The translations under genes were made by a program, and so were the position numbers. Positions 1 to 6,017 of a DNA stretch of 10,506 bases are shown piece after piece. The stretch comes from CAZUSO01 sp964622775 (lineage in GTDB: Bacteria > Bacteroidota > Bacteroidia > Chitinophagales > Chitinophagaceae): positions 1 to 10,506 of the forward strand of contig CAZUSO010000084.1 of NCBI GenBank assembly GCA_964622775.1, read 5' to 3'. Under the pieces are notes generated by a model, which saw nothing but the letters and a program-made list of their open reading frames with translations, was not told the origin of the DNA and did no database searches. The number at the start of each line of letters is the position of its first letter. Position 1 is the stretch's first letter.

Positions 1-75
1 GTGCTTGCCTTTTTGGGTTATACCCTTTAACTCCTCTATTTCTTCTACTGTAAGGCTAATCTTATATTTCTTCAT
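1..75 (-). CDS. IS630-type transposase, N-terminal fragment (runs off left edge)
   Basis: Exactly 25 codons are visible, starting at an ATG on the minus strand and open to the window edge. The peptide begins MKKYKISLTVEEIEELKGI and continues TQKGKH. This matches the start I know from IS630/Tc1-mariner-type transposases of Bacteroidota, where a short lysine-rich beginning and an 'LT.EE...L..I..KGKH' stretch lead into a helix-turn-helix region. The DDE catalytic domain would lie outside the window. IS630 elements move by cut-and-paste into TA dinucleotides. The family call rests on a short peptide and recognition from memory, so it is good but not certain. Whether the full gene is intact cannot be judged from here. 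Confidence 0.7.
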   Translation of the reverse strand, partial: MKKYKISLTVEEIEELKGITQKGKH

Positions 76-127
76 AGCTTTTTAGCTATAAAAATAATAA
101 ATTTAACCGTAATTTTATATTTGACAT
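1..127 (-). mobile_element. Terminal part of an IS630-like insertion sequence (right boundary approximate)
   Basis: The transposase start lies at 75, and the AT-rich stretch 76-127 would be its leader plus terminal inverted repeat. The boundary is inferred from the adjoining DNA: from about 128 onward the sequence encodes a T9SS sorting domain entered in the middle of its expected opening motif. The exact end and the TA target duplication cannot be fixed because the other terminus is outside the window; TA dinucleotides near 116-119 and 133-134 are candidates. Confidence 0.5.
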
Positions 128-327
128 GACACTAGTAATAAAATAAGCTATCTGCTAAAAGATCATTTTTTCATTAAGAGAATTATAGTAAAAGATATGC
201 AAGGTCGCATCTACGAATTACCTTATAATGATAAGGAGGTAGATGTAATAAGTCTATCATCGGGGCTTACATTATATCAGTTTATACCGACAATGGTATT
301 TTTTCTCAGAAATTTGTAAAACAATAA
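128..327 (+). pseudogene. 3' relic of a T9SS cargo gene (type A sorting domain, frameshifted)
   Basis: Translating from 128 gives DTSNKISYLLKDHFFIKR, then IIVKDMQGRIYELPYNDKEV, then DVISLSSGLTLYQF. After a one-base shift near 281-285 it continues YTDNGIFSQKFVKQ and stops at 325-327. Joined, this is a textbook C-terminal T9SS type A sorting domain: 'NP.SNKI' opening, 'DMQGR' centre, 'LSSG.Y.Y' strand, and 'FSQKFVK' end. Such domains direct outer-membrane export and surface anchoring or release of secreted proteins. The opening YPNP is missing its first residues and nothing upstream belongs to the same gene, which fits disruption by the adjacent insertion sequence. One T appears to have been lost (TTTTAT read as TTTAT), so the unshifted frame ends at 317-319. 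It is visibly more AT-rich than the gene that follows. Confidence 0.75.
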
Positions 328-354
328 TTTCCAAACCTCATAAAATATAGCGTT

Positions 355-1893
355 ATGAAAACATTACACCTGTCCGGATTTTTGGGTATCCTGCTGCTTA
401 TCCCCTTTTATCTTTTTGGCCAGCAGGCCGGAGACTTAGATACCACATTCGGCACCGGCGGAATGGTAACTTCAGGGTTTGGAAATGACGGTATTAAGGC
501 GGTGTTTAGCCTGCCGGACGGAAAGATACTGGCGGGAGGTTCGGCGGATCAGCATGAATTTATATTGGCGCGTTATGAGGAGGGCGGCGCTTTGGATAAT
601 GCCTTTGGCACGGATGGCTATATCGCTGTGCCCAATACCGGTATGCTCACTGCCGCCGCATTACAGCCGGGGGAGGATCCGTATATCGTGCTGTCCGGCT
701 ATAATGCCTCCGGAACTGTTGTGGTAAAATATCATCTTGACGGAACGGCGGACAGCGGCTTCGGGGCAAATGGCATGGTGCAGACGGATATTTGCGGGCA
801 GGGCTTTTCGGATTATGCCCAGGCAGTGGCCGTGCAGCCGGATCATAAAATTGTGGTTGCAGGATATTGCCGGGATGATACTTTCACCATAGAGACGCGC
901 CTGAACGTGATTCGTTATTTACCCGATGGAAATGTGGACAGCAGCTTTGGAACGGATGGCATAATCAGTGCGGCAAATTTTCCTGCCCTCGGCGTAGAGG
1001 CTTATGCCCTGCAGGTGCAAAATGATCAGAAAATATTGGTGAGCGGCTATCAGGGAGGTGCCTTTATCTGCATCCGGTTTAATACGGACGGAACAACCGA
1101 CAGTACTTTCGGAACTAACGGCGTTTTCAGCGCAGCTATCAATTTTTTTCAGTTTGACTGGGGAGGAGCGATGTGCACCTCAGCAATCCTGCAGCCGGAT
1201 GGAAAAATTCTGCTTGCGGGATGGGCGGCTTCATCGAACCCGGCAGGAATGGCTACGGCATTGGTACGACTCAACCCGAACGGTACGGCAGACCCGGATT
1301 TTGGTAATTCCGGCGTAAGTGTTTACCAATATCCCGACAACAAATATTCGCGCGCTTATAGCCTGGCGCTGCAGGAAGACGGAAAGATAGTTACCGCAGG
1401 AATATTGCAACATACCTTTACCAATTATCATGAGAATTTTTATGTGCTTCGTTTTCTTGATAATGGCGCTGTGGATACTGCATTCGGAGATATGGGAACG
1501 GTTGTAACTGCAGTATCGGACAGCAGTATGATATACAGTGTTACCGTTCAAAATGATGGTAAGATACTTGCCGGAGGCTATGGTAATAACGGGTTTAGCA
1601 TGGCGCGTTATCATGCTTCATCCACAACGGATACTGCTACAGCGGTGGATGATTTGCCATTGTTTCCTCATGCAATCAGCCTTTTCCCTAACCCGGCTCA
1701 AAACAAGCTTCATCTTGCATATCCCGCTGGTATTTACCCGCAGGATATCACCATAACCGATTTGTATGGGCGTAACATGCGTTTTCATTTTTCCAAAAAT
1801 GCAATAGACATTTCAGCATTCAGCCCTGGTGCATATTTCATCAGGATTGTCACAAATGAAGGCATTTGGGTGAAGCGGTTTATTAAGGATTGA
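355..1893 (+). CDS. Secreted delta-60 repeat protein with T9SS type A sorting domain
   Basis: This 512-residue protein starts with a signal peptide (residues 1 to about 22: charged MKT, hydrophobic LSGFLGILLLIPFYLF, then GQQ). The body consists of delta-60 repeats, which resemble beta-propeller blades. Seven D-x-x-F-G motifs occur at about residues 28, 80, 132, 194, 248, 312 and 373, spaced 52-64 apart. They alternate with 'DGKIL.AG' strands and '.RY..DG..D' turns. The C-terminal ~72 residues form a T9SS sorting domain with FPNP (444-447), ITDLYGR (466-472), DISAFSPGAYFIRI (485-498) and the basic end KRFIKD. The protein is therefore expected to be exported through the Sec and Por/Gld machinery to the cell surface or medium. 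Its binding target or activity is unknown; delta-60 proteins have no assigned catalysis. No Shine-Dalgarno sequence precedes the ATG. It sits 28 bp after a decayed T9SS gene end. Confidence 0.85.
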   Translation: MKTLHLSGFLGILLLIPFYLFGQQAGDLDTTFGTGGMVTSGFGNDGIKAVFSLPDGKILAGGSADQHEFILARYEEGGALDNAFGTDGYIAVPNTGMLTAAALQPGEDPYIVLSGYNASGTVVVKYHLDGTADSGFGANGMVQTDICGQGFSDYAQAVAVQPDHKIVVAGYCRDDTFTIETRLNVIRYLPDGNVDSSFGTDGIISAANFPALGVEAYALQVQNDQKILVSGYQGGAFICIRFNTDGTTDSTFGTNGVFSAAINFFQFDWGGAMCTSAILQPDGKILLAGWAASSNPAGMATALVRLNPNGTADPDFGNSGVSVYQYPDNKYSRAYSLALQEDGKIVTAGILQHTFTNYHENFYVLRFLDNGAVDTAFGDMGTVVTAVSDSSMIYSVTVQNDGKILAGGYGNNGFSMARYHASSTTDTATAVDDLPLFPHAISLFPNPAQNKLHLAYPAGIYPQDITITDLYGRNMRFHFSKNAIDISAFSPGAYFIRIVTNEGIWVKRFIKD

Positions 1894-1927
1894 TAGAGCC
1901 ATCACCGTGCAACCCGAATTTAGATAA

Positions 1928-1948
1928 TTATCAGCTAACAGCTAATAA
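1928..1948. terminator. Weak hairpin between convergent genes
   Basis: TTAT and AGCT arms fold back on AGCT and ATAA across a 3-nt loop with one mismatch. It lies in the 64-bp gap between the stop codons of the delta-60 gene and the convergent histidine kinase gene, where a shared terminator would be expected. The stem is weak and AT-rich and no clear T tract follows, so the call is tentative. Confidence 0.25.
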
Positions 1949-1957
1949 CCAAATCCT

Positions 1958-3103
1958 TTAGCGCCGCAGAATAATCCGGAAAGTTGTGCCCTTTCCCTGC
2001 TCTGAATTTTTTACAAAAATATTGCCGTGATGATATTTTTCGATGATCCGTTTTGCCAGTGACAAACCAAGTCCCCATCCGCGTTGCTTTGTGGAAAAAC
2101 CCGGCGAAAATACCTTCTTAAAATTATTCTTTGCAATACCTTTTCCCGTATCGCAAATGTCAATGGTTACCAGTCTTGGCTGGTTGTGAATATTGATACT
2201 GATCTCGCCACGGCCTTCCATAGCGTCCAATGCATTCCGTATCAGGTTTTCAATAACCCAGTCAAACAGCGGGCCATTCAGCAGCACCTCAATCTCATCT
2301 TCATTATACTGTAAATGAATCTGAACGTTTTTGGGGGCACGCCGCTGCATATAATCGGCCATGTATATAAACCGCGGAATAATATTTTCCGGTTCCAGAT
2401 CGGGCATACTGCCAATCTTCGAAAAGCGATCGGCAATTAATTGCAGCCTGGATACATCTTTCTCCATTTCCGTGACCCACTCCCTGTTAGCTTCGTTTTC
2501 CTTGAGCAATTCCATCCACGCTACAATAGAGGAAAGCGGAGTTCCAATCTGGTGAGCCGTCTCCTTGGACATGCCCACCCAGACCTGGTTTTGCAGGCTG
2601 CGTTGCGCATTGGAAATGGATACTATCGTGATAAAGATAAATACAACGATAATTCCTATCAATACTAAAGGATATATCTTCAGTCGCTGCAAGGTTAGCG
2701 ACTCGCCATAATAGATGTATTGATTCCCAAATGGCATTTGAAGCACAATAGGCGCGTGCAGCAGTTTGTATTCATCCAGTTTTCGCGGCAGGTAAGCGGT
2801 ATCCCGCGCAATAGCGACAGTATCAATGTTGTTATTGCCGATAATATTGCCCTGCTCATCCGTAAGGATAAGCGGAACGGAATTTATTTTTTCCACTACC
2901 TTAGTTTCGAAAGTAACATCGTTGCAGGCAGAAGATACGGGTTTTGCGGCAATAGACTGAAAGCTTTCCGCAAGCAATTCTATTTTCTTTCTTTCATCCT
3001 TTGCAATATCTTTTGCCAGCCGGTTGAAATAATAAACGGCCAGCCCGACAATGATTACTGCGAGGGCTAAGGAGTATGTTTTCCAGTTCAGGTGAACCCG
3101 CAT
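1958..3103 (-). CDS. Membrane sensor histidine kinase (orphan)
   Basis: This is an ATP-dependent autokinase of the two-component type. Numbering from an upstream TTG (3112; the likelier ATG at 3103 is residue 4), transmembrane segments lie near residues 13-29 and 146-165. They flank an extracytoplasmic sensor region of about 115 residues with no domain I recognise. The dimerisation/phosphoacceptor H-box is ETAHQIGTPLSS with His187. The HATPase domain has all its boxes: N-box ENLIRNALDAM (Asn293), G1 DTGKGI (321-326), F-box FSPGFSTK and G2 GWGLGLSLAKR (345-355). All residues needed for kinase activity appear present. I prefer the ATG at 3103 because a TAnnTTTG -7 box ends six bases upstream of it and overlaps the TTG. 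No response regulator is adjacent, so its partner must be encoded elsewhere. A terminator separates it from tpiA. Confidence 0.9.
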   Translation of the reverse strand: MRVHLNWKTYSLALAVIIVGLAVYYFNRLAKDIAKDERKKIELLAESFQSIAAKPVSSACNDVTFETKVVEKINSVPLILTDEQGNIIGNNNIDTVAIARDTAYLPRKLDEYKLLHAPIVLQMPFGNQYIYYGESLTLQRLKIYPLVLIGIIVVFIFITIVSISNAQRSLQNQVWVGMSKETAHQIGTPLSSIVAWMELLKENEANREWVTEMEKDVSRLQLIADRFSKIGSMPDLEPENIIPRFIYMADYMQRRAPKNVQIHLQYNEDEIEVLLNGPLFDWVIENLIRNALDAMEGRGEISINIHNQPRLVTIDICDTGKGIAKNNFKKVFSPGFSTKQRGWGLGLSLAKRIIEKYHHGNIFVKNSEQGKGTTFRIILRR

Positions 3104-3109
3104 AGTGGC

Positions 3110-3117
3110 CAAAAGTA
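3110..3117 (-). promoter_or_regulatory. -7 promoter box of the histidine kinase gene
   Basis: The minus strand reads TACTTTTG, matching the Bacteroidota -7 consensus TAnnTTTG, and ends six bases before the ATG at 3103. Transcription would start at or within a few bases of the start codon, giving an almost leaderless mRNA. No good TTTG -33 box lies at the expected 19-21 bp spacing, which lowers confidence. Confidence 0.45.
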
Positions 3118-3152
3118 GTTATAAAATACATTGTACGTATGCCCGAAAATGC

Positions 3153-3181
3153 AAAAGACAGGTACTCCGGGTGCCTGCCTT
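3153..3181 (-). terminator. Rho-independent terminator of tpiA
   Basis: On the minus strand, an 11-base arm (AAGGCAGGCAC) pairs with GTACCTGTCTT around a 5-nt CCGGA loop, with one G-U pair and one mismatch. Four T follow. It lies 30-58 bp past the tpiA stop codon and before the histidine kinase promoter, so it should separate the two transcripts. Confidence 0.55.
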
Positions 3182-3210
3182 CTGAAATGAGCGCAAATAT
3201 TCGGGTGTTC

Positions 3211-3972
3211 TTAGCGTGCCGCAATGATGCTGCAAAAATCTTTTGCTTTAAGTGAAGCTCCGCCAATCAGGCCGCCGTCCACATCCGGACAGGCAAAGAG
3301 CGATTCCACATTGGCGGGATTGCAACTGCCGCCATATAAGATACTGAGTTGATCAGCGGTTTCCAAATCATATTGCTCCGCAACCACCGAACGGATAAAG
3401 GCATGCATATCCTGAGCCTGTTCTGTGCTGGCTGTTCGCCCTGTTCCTATTGCCCATATCGGTTCATAGGCAATTATGATTTTTTTGAAAGAAGACTGGG
3501 GAAGGTGAAATAATCCTTCCTGAATCTGGGTCTTTATATAATCATTTTGCCGGTTGTCATCGCGGACTTGCATAGGCTCGCCCACACAAAAGATAACATC
3601 CATATCTTCAGCAAGCACGGTATCCGTTTTGCGGGCCAGCAACTCGTTGCTTTCATTAAAATACTGACGACGTTCGCTATGGCCTAATATGACATGACTG
3701 ACTTGTACGCTCCTGAGCATTATCGCTGATATCTCCCCGGTATATGCGCCCGACTTTTCCTGATGGCAGTTTTGAGCTGCCAGATAAAAACCGGGATGTT
3801 CTTTCAGTTGGCCGGCCGCTAGTTCTAACTGGGTAAAAGGAGGAGCAATAATCACCTGTACATGCGCTCCTAAGGTCGGGCCGGACGACAATATATCCTG
3901 GATCAGTTGTTTCCCCTCAAACAGGTTTTGATTCATTTTCCAGTTCCCCGCAACAATTTTTTTTCGTGACAT
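3211..3972 (-). CDS. tpiA: Triosephosphate isomerase
   Basis: This enzyme interconverts dihydroxyacetone phosphate and glyceraldehyde 3-phosphate in glycolysis and gluconeogenesis; it is a cytosolic TIM-barrel dimer. At 253 residues it has the normal family length. Substrate and catalytic residues are all visible: Asn10 and Lys12 in AGNWKMN, electrophile His98 in the GHSERR motif (97-102), and base Glu170 in AYEPIWAIGTG, which also contains the mobile loop 6 (about 171-178). The conserved CVGEP (129-133) and the phosphate-binding YGGS (213-216) and GGASL (237-241) segments are also present. The ATG at 3972 fits the family N-terminus exactly. It lies 173 bp downstream of the GlmU-like gene on the same strand and is followed by its own terminator. 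Nothing suggests damage. Confidence 0.98.
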   Translation of the reverse strand: MSRKKIVAGNWKMNQNLFEGKQLIQDILSSGPTLGAHVQVIIAPPFTQLELAAGQLKEHPGFYLAAQNCHQEKSGAYTGEISAIMLRSVQVSHVILGHSERRQYFNESNELLARKTDTVLAEDMDVIFCVGEPMQVRDDNRQNDYIKTQIQEGLFHLPQSSFKKIIIAYEPIWAIGTGRTASTEQAQDMHAFIRSVVAEQYDLETADQLSILYGGSCNPANVESLFACPDVDGGLIGGASLKAKDFCSIIAAR

Positions 3973-4029
3973 AAATTTAGATGTTAGATTATGAAATAAT
4001 AAGATTTAGTGTTAAGCAACAAGCTTTTA

Positions 4030-4080
4030 AATTACGAATTATCAATTACGAATTACGAGTTACAAATTATTGATTACGAA
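4030..4080. repeat. Short AT-rich direct repeats (ATTACGAA type)
   Basis: The unit ATTACGAA recurs at 4031-4038, 4045-4052 and 4073-4080, with close variants ATTACGAG (4052-4059) and GTTACAAA (4059-4066). The repeat fills part of the 173-bp gap between the GlmU-like gene and tpiA. Similar degenerate strings occur in Bacteroidota intergenic DNA. No function is evident, and no TAnnTTTG box for tpiA was found in this gap. Confidence 0.6.
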
Positions 4081-4145
4081 ATTTTGACTTTTGTATTTTT
4101 ACTTTACTACGCATTCATTTTTCAAAGAAGGTAAAAGATGGCGTA

Positions 4146-5354
4146 CTACTGCGCATCAGTAAGCAATGCCCTTTGTTGCTCCGTACATTCAAATATATGC
4201 TTCAGTACAGCCATGTCCGCATTCGACAGCGATCTTTCCCGCCTTCCCATCATCCGGTTGGCGGTATCAATGGCTTTTTCCAGTTTGTAGCTTACCATTT
4301 TCCGGGAATCGCCCCAGGAAAAAGAGGGTATGAATTTTTGCTGAAATCCGCCTCCGTAAATATTACAGCTCACTCCAATGACGGTAGCCGTATTGAACAT
4401 GGTATTGATGCCGCATTTGGAATGGTCGCCCATCATCAGGCCGCAAAACCGGAGCCCGGTTTTAACCATTTTGTGGTCCGATTCGCTCCATATACTGATT
4501 TCATCGTAGTTATTTTTGAGGTTGGAACTATTAGTGTCCGCACCCAGGTTGCACCATTCGCCAATCACGGCATTCCCGATATAACCATCATGACCTTTGT
4601 TGCTGTTGGCAAAAAACACGCTGTTGCCGACTTCTCCGCCTACTTTGCATCCCGGCCCGATAGTGGTTCCGCCGTATATCTTCGCCCCCATTTTCAGCGT
4701 AGCATGATTGCATAAGGCCAATGCGCCTCGCACTAAGGCGCCTTCCATGATCTCGGCATCCTTCCCGATATATACGGGTCCGGACTGCGCATTGATAATG
4801 CAGGGAGCTATCTTTGCACCTTTTTCCACGAAAATATGTTCAGGAGCAATCGCGGTAACATAGCCGGGCAGCGGCTCGCTTTCCCGGACATTCCTGATCA
4901 GGGAAAGATCCGACACGATGGCTTCCTGATTCCATAAGAAAATGTCCCAGATATGCCGTAACGCCCTGATGGGCTCATTAAACGGAACGCGTTGCGATCC
5001 ATCGGGAATTTGTCGGAAAAATTCGTTATCTGTTATGAGCCGTTCACTGTGGAATGCGATGAGCGTTTCTCCGGAAATCAAGACCGCATTTGCCGGAAGC
5101 GCTTTTGCGGCCTCTGTTAGCGCTATAGTGCCCAATACTGCGCTGTTGATGTAAAGAAAAGATTTCGCCTGTTTGCGTTCCGGATAGACAGGCTGTAAAT
5201 AAGCGGCAGTCAAGGTATCGGATAGCTGACCAAGCAGTTGCTCCCAGCGTTCCCGCAGGGTAAATATGCCGCAACGAATATCGGCAATGGCGCGTGTATG
5301 GGTAAACGGCAACAACTGAAGCCGGGTTGTAGCATCAAATAAGACGACCTGCAT
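4146..5354 (-). CDS. GlmU-like sugar nucleotidyltransferase/acyltransferase of the Bacteroidota type
   Basis: This 402-residue protein belongs to the 'alternative bacterial GlmU' family (as in TIGR03991). The family is proposed to make UDP-N-acetylglucosamine for peptidoglycan and envelope glycans, acting as both acetyltransferase and uridylyltransferase in the cytosol. The N-terminus has the family pattern with R11, LLPFTHTRAIADIRCGIFTL (14-33) and RERWE, but not the usual GxGTR pyrophosphorylase loop of classical GlmU. Residues ~173-345 form a left-handed beta-helix of hexapeptide repeats, including the GlmU-like stretch GHDGYIGNAVIGEWCNLGAD (254-273) followed by NSSNLKNNY. The C-terminal ~55 residues are helical. 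The activity is inferred from the family, not proven. An AGG about 8 bases before the ATG is a weak ribosome site. tpiA follows on the same strand after 173 bp. Confidence 0.85.
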   Translation of the reverse strand: MQVVLFDATTRLQLLPFTHTRAIADIRCGIFTLRERWEQLLGQLSDTLTAAYLQPVYPERKQAKSFLYINSAVLGTIALTEAAKALPANAVLISGETLIAFHSERLITDNEFFRQIPDGSQRVPFNEPIRALRHIWDIFLWNQEAIVSDLSLIRNVRESEPLPGYVTAIAPEHIFVEKGAKIAPCIINAQSGPVYIGKDAEIMEGALVRGALALCNHATLKMGAKIYGGTTIGPGCKVGGEVGNSVFFANSNKGHDGYIGNAVIGEWCNLGADTNSSNLKNNYDEISIWSESDHKMVKTGLRFCGLMMGDHSKCGINTMFNTATVIGVSCNIYGGGFQQKFIPSFSWGDSRKMVSYKLEKAIDTANRMMGRRERSLSNADMAVLKHIFECTEQQRALLTDAQ

Positions 5355-5527
5355 AAAAAAACCTGATTTTGACTGTTGCGGCGAATTTCGGTTATTTATT
5401 GCACATAACGCAATGAGGAGCGGCTCAAATTTCGTGACCCGTTTAAGGTTGGTGTTTTCAGGAGTACATCTTAAATTGTCTTACTTAGTGGTTGTTGGCA
5501 GGGCAAAAAATATGACGGCTTTTCGAA

Positions 5528-5581
5528 ATTAAAATCAAGTAGCGCAGCGGAGTGATTTTAATGGAGTGGGGAAATCCCCCA
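5528..5581. repeat. Structured intergenic repeat-like element
   Basis: Two adjoining inverted repeats are present. ATTAAAATCA (5528-5537) pairs perfectly with TGATTTTAAT (5553-5562) around a GC-rich 15-nt centre containing AGCGCAGCGGAG. TGGGG (5567-5571) then pairs with CCCCA (5577-5581). The centre and the 'GGAGTGGGGAAATCCCC' text resemble short interspersed repeats known between genes in many Bacteroidota genomes. It is best read as a REP-like element. Confidence 0.5.
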
Positions 5582-5643
5582 TGTGATGTGAAGTATAGTA
5601 TATTGAGGCCATCGCAAATACACCCGGAGATCACTCCATACGG

Positions 5644-5676
5644 AATTCCGGGCAAATTACGCAGTAATTTGGAATT
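5644..5676. repeat. Long hairpin followed by T tract
   Basis: CAAATTAC (5653-5660) pairs with GTAATTTG (5664-5671) around a GCA loop. The stem extends outward as AATTC (5644-5648) with GAATT (5672-5676), leaving a 4-nt bulge. TTTT follows on the plus strand. It has the shape of a terminator, but no plus-strand gene lies upstream, so it may be part of the neighbouring repeat element or end an unrecognised small transcript. Confidence 0.45.
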
Positions 5677-5784
5677 TTCTTAGTCGATGACCTGCCTGAA
5701 AATGATGATGAAAAACTGTGATGCCATTGTAATGCGACAATCCTGAATGCACCCGTGCAATCTGCAGGGAAAGGTCATTAAAAG

Positions 5785-5815
5785 AAAACAGCTGCCGGAT
5801 CCGGTAGCTGTTTTT
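5785..5815 (-). terminator. Rho-independent terminator of tRNA-Glu (near-perfect hairpin)
   Basis: AAAACAGCTGCCGG (5785-5798) folds on the CCGGTAGCTGTTTT that follows the central GATC loop: 14 bp with a single G-T pair. On the minus strand it begins one base after the tRNA 3' end and is followed by a T-rich run broken by one C. It also has five T on the plus side, so it could work in both directions. Confidence 0.85.
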
Positions 5816-5816
5816 G

Positions 5817-5888
5817 TACCACGTACGGGATTCGAACCCGTGATTCCTCCGTGAAAGGGAGGCGTCTTAACCCCTTGACCAACGCGGC
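5817..5888 (-). tRNA. tRNA-Glu (anticodon UUC)
   Basis: The minus strand folds into a complete 72-nt cloverleaf. The acceptor GCCGCGT pairs with ACGTGGT (two G-U pairs). A 3-bp D stem GTC/GAC encloses AAGGGGTTAA. The anticodon stem CCTCC/GGAGG encloses loop CTTTCAC with anticodon TTC. The variable loop is 4 nt, and the T stem ACGGG/CCCGT encloses TTCGAAT. The discriminator base is A. The 3' CCA is not encoded, so it must be added by CCA transferase. It delivers glutamate to GAA/GAG codons and supplies glutamyl-tRNA for tetrapyrrole synthesis if that pathway is present. It is a single gene between its own promoter and terminator. Confidence 0.95.
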
Positions 5889-5907
5889 GTTTCCGCTTTT
5901 TGGATTG

Positions 5908-5938
5908 CAAAGGTAGTATTCTTTTTTAATTGTCCAAA
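5908..5938 (-). promoter_or_regulatory. Promoter of tRNA-Glu
   Basis: On the minus strand TTTG (-33 box, 5935-5938) is followed after exactly 19 bp by TACCTTTG (-7 box, 5908-5915). This is an exact match to the Bacteroidota housekeeping promoter TTTG-N19-TAnnTTTG. Transcription should begin around 5903, roughly 15 bases before the mature tRNA 5' end. Confidence 0.8.
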
Positions 5939-6002
5939 AAAATAAATTGCCATAAAATTTTTTCTCCCGACAGCCGTTTATGCCCTGTACCATACTTTAT
6001 TG

Positions 6003-6010
6003 TACTTTTG
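6003..6010 (+). promoter_or_regulatory. -7 promoter box of the carboxypeptidase-regulatory-like gene
   Basis: TACTTTTG matches TAnnTTTG and ends seven bases before the ATG at 6018, so the message would have a leader of only a few bases. A degenerate -33 candidate (TTTA at 5977-5980) lies 22 bp upstream. It is divergent from the tRNA-Glu promoter. Confidence 0.5.
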
Positions 6011-6017
6011 TTTCATC

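Larger units (their letters stand above)
5355..5784. other. Gene-poor spacer between the GlmU-like gene and tRNA-Glu
   Basis: No convincing protein gene was found on either strand. The left part (5355-5527) looks featureless; it must contain the promoter of the GlmU-like gene, but I see no TAnnTTTG box. The right part holds two structured inverted-repeat elements (5528-5581 and 5644-5676), described separately. Confidence 0.6.

Noticed and set aside
4173..4715. 180-codon plus-strand frame antisense to the GlmU-like gene
   Set aside because: The minus-strand product has clear family motifs over the whole length; the antisense frame has none.
5413..5532. 39-codon plus-strand frame in the spacer after the GlmU-like gene
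   Set aside because: No promoter box or family features, and its end runs into the inverted-repeat element at 5528.
5680..5993. Two 70-76 codon minus-strand frames across the tRNA region
   Set aside because: They are accidental readings through the tRNA-Glu gene, its promoter and its terminator.
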